A DNA stretch of 64,000 bases from Flagellimonas profundi (lineage in GTDB: Bacteria > Bacteroidota > Bacteroidia > Flavobacteriales > Flavobacteriaceae). Below the pieces are notes generated by a model. That model was not told where the DNA came from, made no database searches, and saw nothing but the letters and a program-made list of their open reading frames with translations. The stretch spans positions 186,001-250,000 of the forward strand of contig NZ_JAFLNM010000004.1 in NCBI RefSeq assembly GCF_017313275.1, in the 5' to 3' direction. A program made the position numbers and the translations under genes. Positions 41,422 to 49,118 of the stretch are shown here, piece by piece. Within the stretch, counting starts at the first letter, position 1; every line of letters starts with the position of its first letter.

Positions 41422-42356
41422 AACACTATTTATCCGTCAACGATATAGAATCCTTGCCCGATTGGGTGAACGAAGCATTAACCCTAAAAAAAGACCCTTA
41501 TCAGTTTGAAGGTTTGGGCAAGCGGAAAACAATTTGTCTATTGTTTTTCAATAATAGCCTCAGAACCCGCTTAAGCACGCAAAAGGCAGCCATGAATCTT
41601 GGAATGGAAGTAATGATCATGAACTTCGGGAACGAAGGTTGGGCGCTGGAATATGGAGATGGAACCATTATGGACCAAGGCACTTCGGAACACATAAAAG
41701 AAGCTGCCCAAGTGGTTTCCCAATACTCCGATATCGTTGCCATAAGGGCCTTTGCAGGTTTGGTGGACAGGGAAAAGGACGAAGCGGAAGAAGTCATCAA
41801 TGGATTTGCCAAGTACGCCACGATCCCGGTGGTAAACATGGAAAGTTCAGTGGGGCACCCCCTTCAGGCATTGGCAGATGCCATTACTTTGAAGGAGTAT
41901 GAAACCAAAAGGAAACCTAAAGTGGTTTTGTCCTGGGCTCCGCATCCCAAGGCATTGCCGCATGCTGTGGCCAATTCATTTATACAGATGATGAAATTAC
42001 AGGATGCTGATTTTGTGATCGCCCATCCCGAGGGTTATGAACTCAACCCAGAATTGACTAAAGGATGTCAAATAGAGTATGACCAAGATAAAGCTTTGGA
42101 AGGCGCCGATTTCGTCTACGTGAAAAACTGGAGCAGCTATTCCGACTACGGAAAGGTACTGAGCAAAGACACCAATTGGACGATTACAAAAGAAAAGCTG
42201 GGTAGGGCCAAGTTCATGCATTGCCTCCCCGTTAGAAGAAACATGATCGTGGAGGATGCCGTGTTGGACAGTGAACAATCACTGGTGGTGGAACAAGCCA
42301 AAAACAGGGTCTATTCAGCTCAGATTGTATTGAAAAAAATATTGGAGAACAAATGA
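41418..42356 (+). CDS. argF': N-acylornithine carbamoyltransferase (acetyl- or succinylornithine)
   Basis: This enzyme carbamoylates an N-acylated ornithine, the variant used by Bacteroidota and Xanthomonas instead of ordinary ArgF. The 312-residue protein has the carbamoyl-phosphate motif NNSLRTRLSTQKAAMNLG, the ESSVGHPLQALADAITL block and the late MHCLPVRRNMIVEDAVLDSE. Position 90 (TSEHIKEAAQ) is Ser. The known Bacteroides succinyl enzyme has Pro there and the acetyl enzymes Glu, so the acyl preference is not obvious. Overlaps both neighbours by four bases. Confidence 0.92.
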   Translation: MKHYLSVNDIESLPDWVNEALTLKKDPYQFEGLGKRKTICLLFFNNSLRTRLSTQKAAMNLGMEVMIMNFGNEGWALEYGDGTIMDQGTSEHIKEAAQVVSQYSDIVAIRAFAGLVDREKDEAEEVINGFAKYATIPVVNMESSVGHPLQALADAITLKEYETKRKPKVVLSWAPHPKALPHAVANSFIQMMKLQDADFVIAHPEGYELNPELTKGCQIEYDQDKALEGADFVYVKNWSSYSDYGKVLSKDTNWTITKEKLGRAKFMHCLPVRRNMIVEDAVLDSEQSLVVEQAKNRVYSAQIVLKKILENK

Positions 42357-43099
42357 AACTAAAGGATAAGGTATGTATCGTGACCGGTGCAACGAGCGGA
42401 ATGGGAAAAGCCATTGCCGAAGGGCTTTCTTCCGAAGGGGCCAAGGTGGTGCTTTCGGGCAGGAACCAGGAAAGCGGCAAAGCGTTAGAAAAGAGTCTTG
42501 ACCAAGCAGTGTTCGTGCCAGGGGATGTCACAGAACCATCTTACAACAAAAAATTGGTGGATACAGCTCTGGAAACTTATGGTAAGCTGGACATCTTGTC
42601 TTTGAATGCTGGAGTTCTTGGATTGGGCAATGTTCAAGAGCTACCTATTGATTCATGGCAAAACACCATAGACACCAATTTGAGTGCCATCTTTTACCTT
42701 TGCAAATATGCGATTCCCCATTTACAGGAACAGCCACAAGGCAATATCTTGATCAATGCATCGATCGCAGCCTTTAAGAGCTTCCCAAATCACCCAGCTT
42801 ATTGTGCCTCCAAGGCTGCATCCGTAGCCTTGATGAAGCAAATGGCGGTGGATTATGCGCCAAAAATTAGAGTGAACGCTATTTGCCCTGGCCCTGTGGA
42901 CACTCCCTTATTATGGGAATCCGCCAAGGCTTTCGAGAATCCTGATACGGCTGTTGAAAATGCGAAAAGGACTACATTGTTAAAAAGGTTGGGCACGCCT
43001 GAAGATATTACTAAACTTGTGCTTTTTTTGGTTTCTGATGACAGCTCTTGGATTACAGGAACCTCAGTGACCATAGATGGAGGGATTATAAATACATAA
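42353..43099 (+). CDS. Short-chain dehydrogenase/reductase (SDR) inside the arginine operon
   Basis: The 248-residue classical SDR has the TGATSGMGKAIAEG cofactor loop, LNAGVLGLGN, the catalytic Ser in NASIAAFK and the YCASKAA motif with Tyr and Lys. A closing ITGTSVTIDGGI is present, so the enzyme is intact. It starts in the stop of argF' (ATGA) and ends two bases before argB, so it is clearly within the operon. No SDR step is known in arginine synthesis, so its substrate is unknown; a proline/arginine side reaction or a secondary role is possible. Confidence 0.88.
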   Translation: MKLKDKVCIVTGATSGMGKAIAEGLSSEGAKVVLSGRNQESGKALEKSLDQAVFVPGDVTEPSYNKKLVDTALETYGKLDILSLNAGVLGLGNVQELPIDSWQNTIDTNLSAIFYLCKYAIPHLQEQPQGNILINASIAAFKSFPNHPAYCASKAASVALMKQMAVDYAPKIRVNAICPGPVDTPLLWESAKAFENPDTAVENAKRTTLLKRLGTPEDITKLVLFLVSDDSSWITGTSVTIDGGIINT

Positions 43100-43100
43100 A

Positions 43101-43880
43101 ATGAAACAAAAATTATCCGTAGTAAAAATTGGCGGCAACCTTATTGAAGATGCTGAAGGATGCAAACAGGTCTTGGACCTATTTGCTAAAATGGATGGCA
43201 ACAAAATTTTGGTCCATGGAGGAGGTAAAAAAGCCACAGAATTGGCCAAACAAATGGGCGTGGAATCCAAAATGGTCAATGGTAGAAGAATTACCAATGC
43301 CGAAACCTTGGATATCGCACTAATGGTCTACGGAGGATTGTACAGCAAAAAAATAGTAGCGAAATTACAGGCTTTGGGAACCGATGCCATTGGAATGAGC
43401 GGTGCCGATGCGAATGCCATTAGAGCACACAAAAGACCAAAAAAAAATATTGATTTTGGCTTGGTGGGCGATGTGGACTTGGTAAACACCTATGGGATTT
43501 TTAAACTGTTACAGGCAGGGTTCACACCAATTTTTTGCGCCCTTACCCACGATGGGAAAGGACAAATGTTGAATACCAATGCCGATACCATTGCTGCGGA
43601 ACTTGCCATAGCCATGTCAGACCAATTTGAGACCACATTATATTATTGCTTCGAGAAAAAAGGAGTTCTTGAAGATGTGGAGGACGAAAATTCCGTAATT
43701 CAGCATATCGATTCCAAAGGATATGACGAACTTTTGGCCTATGGCATAATAGCCGATGGCATGTTGCCAAAAATGCACAATTGTTTTTACGCATTACGCA
43801 ACAACGTATCCAAGGTTTGCGTAGGAAACACCAATATGCTGGAAGCGGACAATTCAGATTATACGACATTGACTTTATGA
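43101..43880 (+). CDS. argB: Acetylglutamate kinase
   Basis: ArgB phosphorylates acylglutamate. The 259-residue amino-acid-kinase-fold protein has VVKIGGNLIED at the start, ILVHGGGKKATELAKQMG, NGRRITNAETLDIALM and the conserved NTNADTIAAELAIAM segment. It ends in the argE start (ATGA). Intact and of usual size for the family. Confidence 0.94.
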   Translation: MKQKLSVVKIGGNLIEDAEGCKQVLDLFAKMDGNKILVHGGGKKATELAKQMGVESKMVNGRRITNAETLDIALMVYGGLYSKKIVAKLQALGTDAIGMSGADANAIRAHKRPKKNIDFGLVGDVDLVNTYGIFKLLQAGFTPIFCALTHDGKGQMLNTNADTIAAELAIAMSDQFETTLYYCFEKKGVLEDVEDENSVIQHIDSKGYDELLAYGIIADGMLPKMHNCFYALRNNVSKVCVGNTNMLEADNSDYTTLTL

Positions 43881-44947
43881 AAATAACGCAAGACATTTTA
43901 ACGGAAAAAGCCATTGAACTGCTGAAAAAGCTCATTAGCACACCTTCCTTTTCAGGTGAAGAGGTCAAAACAGGTGATGCCATAGAGCAATTTCTTCAGG
44001 GTTTTGGTGTAGCGACCAAAAGACAGTACAACAACATTTACGCCTTCAACAAACATTTTGATGAAAGCAAACCAACATTATTGCTCAATTCACACCACGA
44101 TACCGTAAAACCCAACAGTGCCTATACCAAAGATCCGTTTGACGCCCATATCGAGGATGGAAAACTTTACGGACTCGGAAGTAACGATGCGGGGGGATGT
44201 TTGGTTTCACTATTGGCCACTTTTGTTCATTTTTATGAGAAAAAAGACCTAAGCCATAATATCATTATGGCTGCCACGGGCGAGGAAGAAGATGCCGGAG
44301 AAAAAAGCATTAGAGCTTTGCTTCCCATTCTTCCAAATATTGATGTGGCCATCGTAGGAGAACCCACTTTAATGGACTTGGCCATTGCCGAAAAAGGATT
44401 GGTTGTGTTTGATGCAGTGGTCGATGGAACTCCCTCGCACGCGGCACATCCCAACGGAAACAATGCCATCTACAACACCATTGAGGTTTTACAATGGCTA
44501 AAAGATTATTCCTTCGATAAAGTTTCGGATGCCCTCGGTGAAGTAAAACTGACCACGACCCAAATCAATGCAGGCAACCAACACAATGTGGTGCCCGGCC
44601 ACGTGGATTTGGTGATCGATGTCCGTGTGAACGATTGTTACAGCAATCAGGAAATTGCGGATATACTCCAAAAAGAAGCGCCTTGCAAAATGACGCCACG
44701 CTCCTTGCGCTTGAACTCATCATGCATTGATCCTGATCATGATCTGGTCAAAAGCGGATTGGCACTTGGCCGAAAAACATATGGCTCACCAACGTTGTCC
44801 GATCAGGCCGCCCTAAGCTGTCAGTCGGTGAAATTGGGACCTGGTGACAGTACAAGGTCGCACTCGGCCAACGAATATATCTTTGTAAACGAAATTGAGG
44901 AGGGAATAGATATTTACATCAAAACCCTAACGGGATTTTTACAATAA
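43877..44947 (+). CDS. argE: Acetylornithine deacetylase (M20 metallopeptidase family)
   Basis: ArgE (M20) removes the acyl group to give the free product in this pathway. From ATG 43877 the product has 356 residues; the start overlaps the argB stop (ATGA), and an upstream in-frame ATG would sit inside argB. Zinc-binding and catalytic motifs are intact: LLNSHHDTVKP, LYGLGSNDAGGCLV and MAATGEEEDAGEKSI, then DGTPSHAAHPNGNNAI. Because the carbamoyltransferase step works on acylornithine, deacylation probably occurs on acylcitrulline here. Confidence 0.9.
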   Translation: MKITQDILTEKAIELLKKLISTPSFSGEEVKTGDAIEQFLQGFGVATKRQYNNIYAFNKHFDESKPTLLLNSHHDTVKPNSAYTKDPFDAHIEDGKLYGLGSNDAGGCLVSLLATFVHFYEKKDLSHNIIMAATGEEEDAGEKSIRALLPILPNIDVAIVGEPTLMDLAIAEKGLVVFDAVVDGTPSHAAHPNGNNAIYNTIEVLQWLKDYSFDKVSDALGEVKLTTTQINAGNQHNVVPGHVDLVIDVRVNDCYSNQEIADILQKEAPCKMTPRSLRLNSSCIDPDHDLVKSGLALGRKTYGSPTLSDQAALSCQSVKLGPGDSTRSHSANEYIFVNEIEEGIDIYIKTLTGFLQ

Positions 44948-44949
44948 AC

Positions 44950-45009
44950 TGTCAGTTCGAGCTAAGTCGAGAACGAATTAATATGATTCCCCTTTGCATG
45001 GGAATGACA
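44950..45009. repeat. REP-like palindromic repeat between argE and argH
   Basis: The 60-base element is bounded by TGTCA (44950-44954) and TGACA (45005-45009). It contains a GTTCGAG/GAGAAC arm and a hairpin ATTCCC-CTTTGCAT-GGGAAT. A partial copy lies at 37265-37290. Similar sequences recur in Flavobacteriaceae genomes. Confidence 0.65.
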
Positions 45010-45020
45010 AAACAAAAACT

Positions 45021-46304
45021 ATGAAACTCTGGGACAAAGGATTCAGTACCGATAAAAAAATAGACCACTTTACCGTAGGCAACGACCGCGAATTGGATTT
45101 GTTGTTGGCAAAATATGACGTTATCGCCTCCAAGGCACACGCCAAAATGCTGGGCAAAGTCGGACTGATTTCCGAAGATGAGGCCAAAGACCTTGTAAAA
45201 GCTTTGGATGCCATCGCCAAAGACATCGAAAAGGGGAAATTTAAGATTGAGGACGATTTTGAGGACATGCACTCCAAAATCGAGTTTATGCTGACCGAAA
45301 AATTGGGCGATACAGGCAAGAAAATCCATTCTGCTCGTTCCAGAAACGATCAGGTTTTGGTGGCGATGCAATTGTACCTTAAAGATGAGTTGACCGAGAT
45401 CAAAAGTCAGGTCAAGGTACTTTTTGATTTGCTGATCAAACTTGCGGACAAACACAAGAGTGTTTTGTTGCCTGGCTACACCCACCTTCAAATTGCAATG
45501 CCCTCCTCGTTCGGACTTTGGTTTTCTGCTTATGCCGAGAGTTTGGTGGACGATCTGTACTTTGTACAGGCTGCCCATAAAGTTGCGGACCAAAACCCAT
45601 TGGGTAGTGCAGCGGGTTACGGAAGTTCTTTCCCCATCGATAGAAGTTTTACCACTGCTGAAATGGAATTCGCCACGCAAAAATATAATGTGGTGGCCGC
45701 CCAAATGGGCCGTGGAAAAGTGGAAAAAGCAACCGCTTTCGGTATTTCAAGTGTTGCCGCTACCCTATCCAAAATGGCGATGGACATTTGCCTGTACATG
45801 AGCCAGAATTTTGATTTCATTTCCTTCCCGAACGAATTGACCACGGGGAGCAGCATTATGCCACATAAGAAAAATCCAGATGTATTTGAATTGATCAGGG
45901 CAAAGTGCAATAAGATTCAAGCAGTACCCAACCAATTGATCATGATCATGAACAACTTGCCCAGTGGTTATCACAGGGATCTTCAACTGGTTAAGGAAGT
46001 AATCGTTCCCGCATTGCAGGACATGCATGCCTGTTTGGAAATGATGACCTTCAGCCTAAAGGAAATCAAAGTGAACAAATCCATTTTGGAAGACCCTAAA
46101 TATGATTATCTCTTTAGTGTGGATACCTTGAACGAATTGGTGAAAAGTGGTATGCCCTTCCGTGATGCCTATAAGACCATGGGCAAAGCGATAGAAAATG
46201 GCAACTTTAAACCAAAACGGGACATTGACCACATCCACGAAGGCAGTTTAGGTAATCTGTGTTTGGAGCAGATAAAAGAAAAAATGGAAAAGGTTTTGGC
46301 CTAA
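45021..46304 (+). CDS. argH: Argininosuccinate lyase
   Basis: ArgH splits argininosuccinate into arginine and fumarate. Starting at ATG 45021 it has 427 residues, a little shorter than many homologues. An upstream in-frame ATG falls inside the repeat and is rejected. Signature blocks are intact: GNDRELDLLLAKYDV, IHSARSRNDQVLVAMQLYLK, the NPLGSAAGYGSSFPIDRSF loop, and the TGSSIMPHKKNPDVFELIRA catalytic signature. Last gene of the operon. A small hairpin follows it. Confidence 0.95.
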   Translation: MKLWDKGFSTDKKIDHFTVGNDRELDLLLAKYDVIASKAHAKMLGKVGLISEDEAKDLVKALDAIAKDIEKGKFKIEDDFEDMHSKIEFMLTEKLGDTGKKIHSARSRNDQVLVAMQLYLKDELTEIKSQVKVLFDLLIKLADKHKSVLLPGYTHLQIAMPSSFGLWFSAYAESLVDDLYFVQAAHKVADQNPLGSAAGYGSSFPIDRSFTTAEMEFATQKYNVVAAQMGRGKVEKATAFGISSVAATLSKMAMDICLYMSQNFDFISFPNELTTGSSIMPHKKNPDVFELIRAKCNKIQAVPNQLIMIMNNLPSGYHRDLQLVKEVIVPALQDMHACLEMMTFSLKEIKVNKSILEDPKYDYLFSVDTLNELVKSGMPFRDAYKTMGKAIENGNFKPKRDIDHIHEGSLGNLCLEQIKEKMEKVLA

Positions 46305-46317
46305 AATGGATAAATTG

Positions 46318-46347
46318 GGTTGAAATTTAAGCCCCCGGCTTTCAACT
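46318..46347 (+). terminator. Hairpin after argH, possible terminator
   Basis: AAGCC-CCC-GGCTT with an outer GTTGA/TCAAC arm lies between argH and the peptidase gene. It lacks a clear T run, so its role as terminator is uncertain. Confidence 0.35.
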
Positions 46348-46354
46348 TGATTTT

Positions 46355-47950
46355 ATGTCCAAAAAATTTATACTCAACTTAGCTCTTTTTTTAGGGTTAT
46401 TCCATTTTTCCGTAGCACAGGATGTTTATGCCAAAAATGAATCGGTAGATGTCCAAAACTATGTTTTTGGCCTTCATTTAAATGATGCATCGAACGAAAT
46501 AAAAGGGGAAACCCAGATAACGGTTAAGTTTAAGGATGGAGCGGTTCCTTTTTCTCTGGACCTCATCCAAAAATCCGGTGAGTTTGGTATGGAAATCACC
46601 AAGGTGACAGAAAACGATTCCCAGGCCAACTATACTTACGCCGACGACAAGATTAACATTGTTCCGAAGAATTCCAACGATTCCATACAAACCTTTACCA
46701 TTACATACCAAGGGGTTCCCGAAAGAGGCTTGGTCATAGCATCCACCAAATTTGGCAAGCGCTCCTTTTTTGGCGATAATTGGCCCAACTTGGCCAGGCA
46801 TTGGCTTCCCTCAGTAGACCATCCGTACGATAAGGCTAGTGTGGAATTCCAGATTACCGCTCCAGACCATTACGATGTAGTGGCAACGGGTGAAAAAGTG
46901 GAGGAAAGCAATTTGGAAAACGGCTATAAGCTCACCATTTATAACGAACCTGCCCCCGTAGCCACCAAAGTGATGACCATTGGTGTCACCGAATTTGCTT
47001 CGCGATTGGTGGACAATGTGGATGGTATCGAAGTATCGGCATGGGTGTATCCACAAAACCGTTTGGAAGGTTTTGGTGATTACGAGGTTGCCGGAAACGT
47101 GCTCGAATATTTTATTGATCACATTGGCCCCTATTCCTACGCCAAATTGGCCAATATGCAGGCCAAGACCCAATGGGGCGGACTTGAAAATGCTGGGACC
47201 ATAGCCTATTTTGAAAATTCGGTCACCGGAAACAAAACAGTTGAACCCTTAATCGCCCACGAAATTGCTCACCAATGGTTCGGTAATTCAGCCACAGAGA
47301 AAAGCTGGAACCATGTTTGGCTCAGCGAAGGTTTTGCCACTTATTTTTCCATTCTTTATCTCGAGAACGTATATGGCGACGAGCGTAGAAAAAAAGAACT
47401 GGCGATAGATAAAAAAGAGATTTTTGATTATTACCGAAAAAATCCTGCTCCCATCGTTGACCTCAGCATAAAAGACCCTATGAAGGTATTGAGCACCAAC
47501 ACCTACCAAAAAGGAGGTTGGGTATTGAACATGCTACGACATAAACTGGGCGATGGTGCATTCTGGGAAGGTATTCGGGCATACTACAACAAATACAGAA
47601 ATAGCAATGTATTGACAGACGATTTTCGAGATGTGATGGAAAAAGTATCGGGCAAGGATTTAGAGTCTTTTTTTGAGCAATGGCTTTTTATAAAGGGCCA
47701 TCCGCAAATCAAATGGAATTGGGGTTACAGTAACGGAAAAGTAAATCTAAGCATACAGCAATTGCGGGACCATCATGTATTCCGGTTTCCTTTGGAAATA
47801 GGTTTGGTGAAAGATGGCAAACTCACCATCCAAACCATAGAAATAAACCAACGCAACCAAAATATCCAAATGGAAAGCGAAGACCAACCTGATTCCATTG
47901 TATTGGACCCCAATGAATGGACCTTGTTCGAGGTTATGGGAAAATTGTAA
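46355..47950 (+). CDS. M1-family metalloaminopeptidase
   Basis: M1 zinc peptidases cut amino acids from the amino ends of peptides. The 531-residue product has a signal peptide (MSKKFILNLALFLGLFHFSV, then AQ). Catalytic motifs are intact: GGLENAG (GAMEN equivalent), the zinc motif HEIAHQWFG and the downstream WLSEGFATYF that supplies the third ligand. It lacks the long carboxy-terminal helical domain of PepN, so it is a short M1 form of the kind common in Bacteroidota. Probably periplasmic. The start is ATG 46355. Confidence 0.88.
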   Translation: MSKKFILNLALFLGLFHFSVAQDVYAKNESVDVQNYVFGLHLNDASNEIKGETQITVKFKDGAVPFSLDLIQKSGEFGMEITKVTENDSQANYTYADDKINIVPKNSNDSIQTFTITYQGVPERGLVIASTKFGKRSFFGDNWPNLARHWLPSVDHPYDKASVEFQITAPDHYDVVATGEKVEESNLENGYKLTIYNEPAPVATKVMTIGVTEFASRLVDNVDGIEVSAWVYPQNRLEGFGDYEVAGNVLEYFIDHIGPYSYAKLANMQAKTQWGGLENAGTIAYFENSVTGNKTVEPLIAHEIAHQWFGNSATEKSWNHVWLSEGFATYFSILYLENVYGDERRKKELAIDKKEIFDYYRKNPAPIVDLSIKDPMKVLSTNTYQKGGWVLNMLRHKLGDGAFWEGIRAYYNKYRNSNVLTDDFRDVMEKVSGKDLESFFEQWLFIKGHPQIKWNWGYSNGKVNLSIQQLRDHHVFRFPLEIGLVKDGKLTIQTIEINQRNQNIQMESEDQPDSIVLDPNEWTLFEVMGKL

Positions 47951-48165
47951 AATCCGTCAATTCGTATGTGGTATTGGTCAATTTCCAATGGTACTTTGAA
48001 TAAAAAATAATAAGTTAAATTGTCGGTGGATATAATAAATCGTTAATGGGAATCATATCCTTTACGATAAGTGCAGCCAACTAAAACTTTACGTATAGGC
48101 AAGGTTATTTCATTTACACTGTAACAATACGCGCGCTCCATCATCCTTAAAAGAAAACCAAAACC

Positions 48166-49005
48166 ATGCGCCTGTTTTCTGTTCTTTTCGTTTTAGTATC
48201 CACTTTTTCCTTTGGTCAAACCCAATTAAAACCTCCTTCCGAATTTTATCCTGGCCAAAAAACCAAGGTTCTGGTCGTGGGTACTTTTCATTTCAATTTC
48301 CCAGGATTGGACCAGTTAAAATCGGCCGATGAAAACAAAATTGATGTGCTCAAAGAACCCAAAAAGTCAGAGCTAGAGGAGCTGGTGGCCCACATCAAAA
48401 GATTTAAGCCTACCAAAATTGCGATTGAGGCCCGACCGCAGTGGAAAACCATGCAAAAGTATGAAGCGTACAAAAACGGGGCGTACCGAGACAATCGTGA
48501 TGAGCGTTTCCAATTGGGTATGCGCATCGCTTCCGATCTGGGATTGGATTCCATTTACGGTATAGACACTTGGGCATTAAGTGATTCTCTTTATGAGAAA
48601 GACTCCGTTTTTCTAAAATCATTGGTTGGTGAGGTGAACTGGAACACCGAAGACCCCTATTGGAAATATGCCGAAGCCTATTTTGAGCATAGGGATAAAA
48701 TGATGAAACCTGTTCATTTATTGGACTATTTGAAATCCATGAATTCCCGCGAAGCGCACAATGCAAACTTTGGACTTTACCTGACAGGTGCTTTTGCCAC
48801 CGGCGGCCTTCAAGGTGCGGATAATTTATCCATTTGGTGGTACAACCGTAATGCTCGCATATTTTCCAAACTGGTTCAGATTACCGAAAGTCCCGAAGAG
48901 CGTATTTTGGTAATTTTTGGCAATGGGCACGCTGCTATTTTACGCCAATTACTGGAGGCTTCACCGCAATACGAGTTTGTGGAGTTCAGCAGTTTGGAGG
49001 ATTAA
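48166..49005 (+). CDS. DUF5694-like secreted protein
   Basis: The 279-residue product has a signal peptide (MRLFSVLFVLVSTFSFGQ). A Tiki/TraB-type pattern follows: VVGTFHFNFPGLDQ near the start, an acidic FKPTKIAIEARPQW, and GNGHAAILRQLLEA near the end. These motifs suggest a DUF5694 protein, possibly a metal-dependent hydrolase. The catalytic assignment is tentative and from memory. A gene-free stretch of about 215 bases precedes it with no clear signal. Confidence 0.7.
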   Translation: MRLFSVLFVLVSTFSFGQTQLKPPSEFYPGQKTKVLVVGTFHFNFPGLDQLKSADENKIDVLKEPKKSELEELVAHIKRFKPTKIAIEARPQWKTMQKYEAYKNGAYRDNRDERFQLGMRIASDLGLDSIYGIDTWALSDSLYEKDSVFLKSLVGEVNWNTEDPYWKYAEAYFEHRDKMMKPVHLLDYLKSMNSREAHNANFGLYLTGAFATGGLQGADNLSIWWYNRNARIFSKLVQITESPEERILVIFGNGHAAILRQLLEASPQYEFVEFSSLED

Positions 49006-49070
49006 ACCAAACCACTATAAACCCAAAAATTTAAGTCTGGTCGTTTAGTAGTGGTAGCCCTCATGTTTTA

Positions 49071-49102
49071 TTGTTAAAAATGAAAGTAAATTATTACTTT
49101 TG
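49071..49102 (+). promoter_or_regulatory. Consensus Bacteroidota promoter of the DUF5916 gene
   Basis: TTG at 49071-49073 is followed after 21 bases by TACTTTTG at 49095-49102, an exact TAnnTTTG match. The gene starts 17 bases later at ATG 49119, so its leader is very short. Confidence 0.8.
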
Positions 49103-49118
49103 CAGCACTAAACAAACA

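Noticed and set aside
44952..45704. Minus-strand frame of 250 residues opposite argH
   Set aside because: Antisense shadow of argH; rich in Phe, His and Gln in a way typical of reversed coding sequence.
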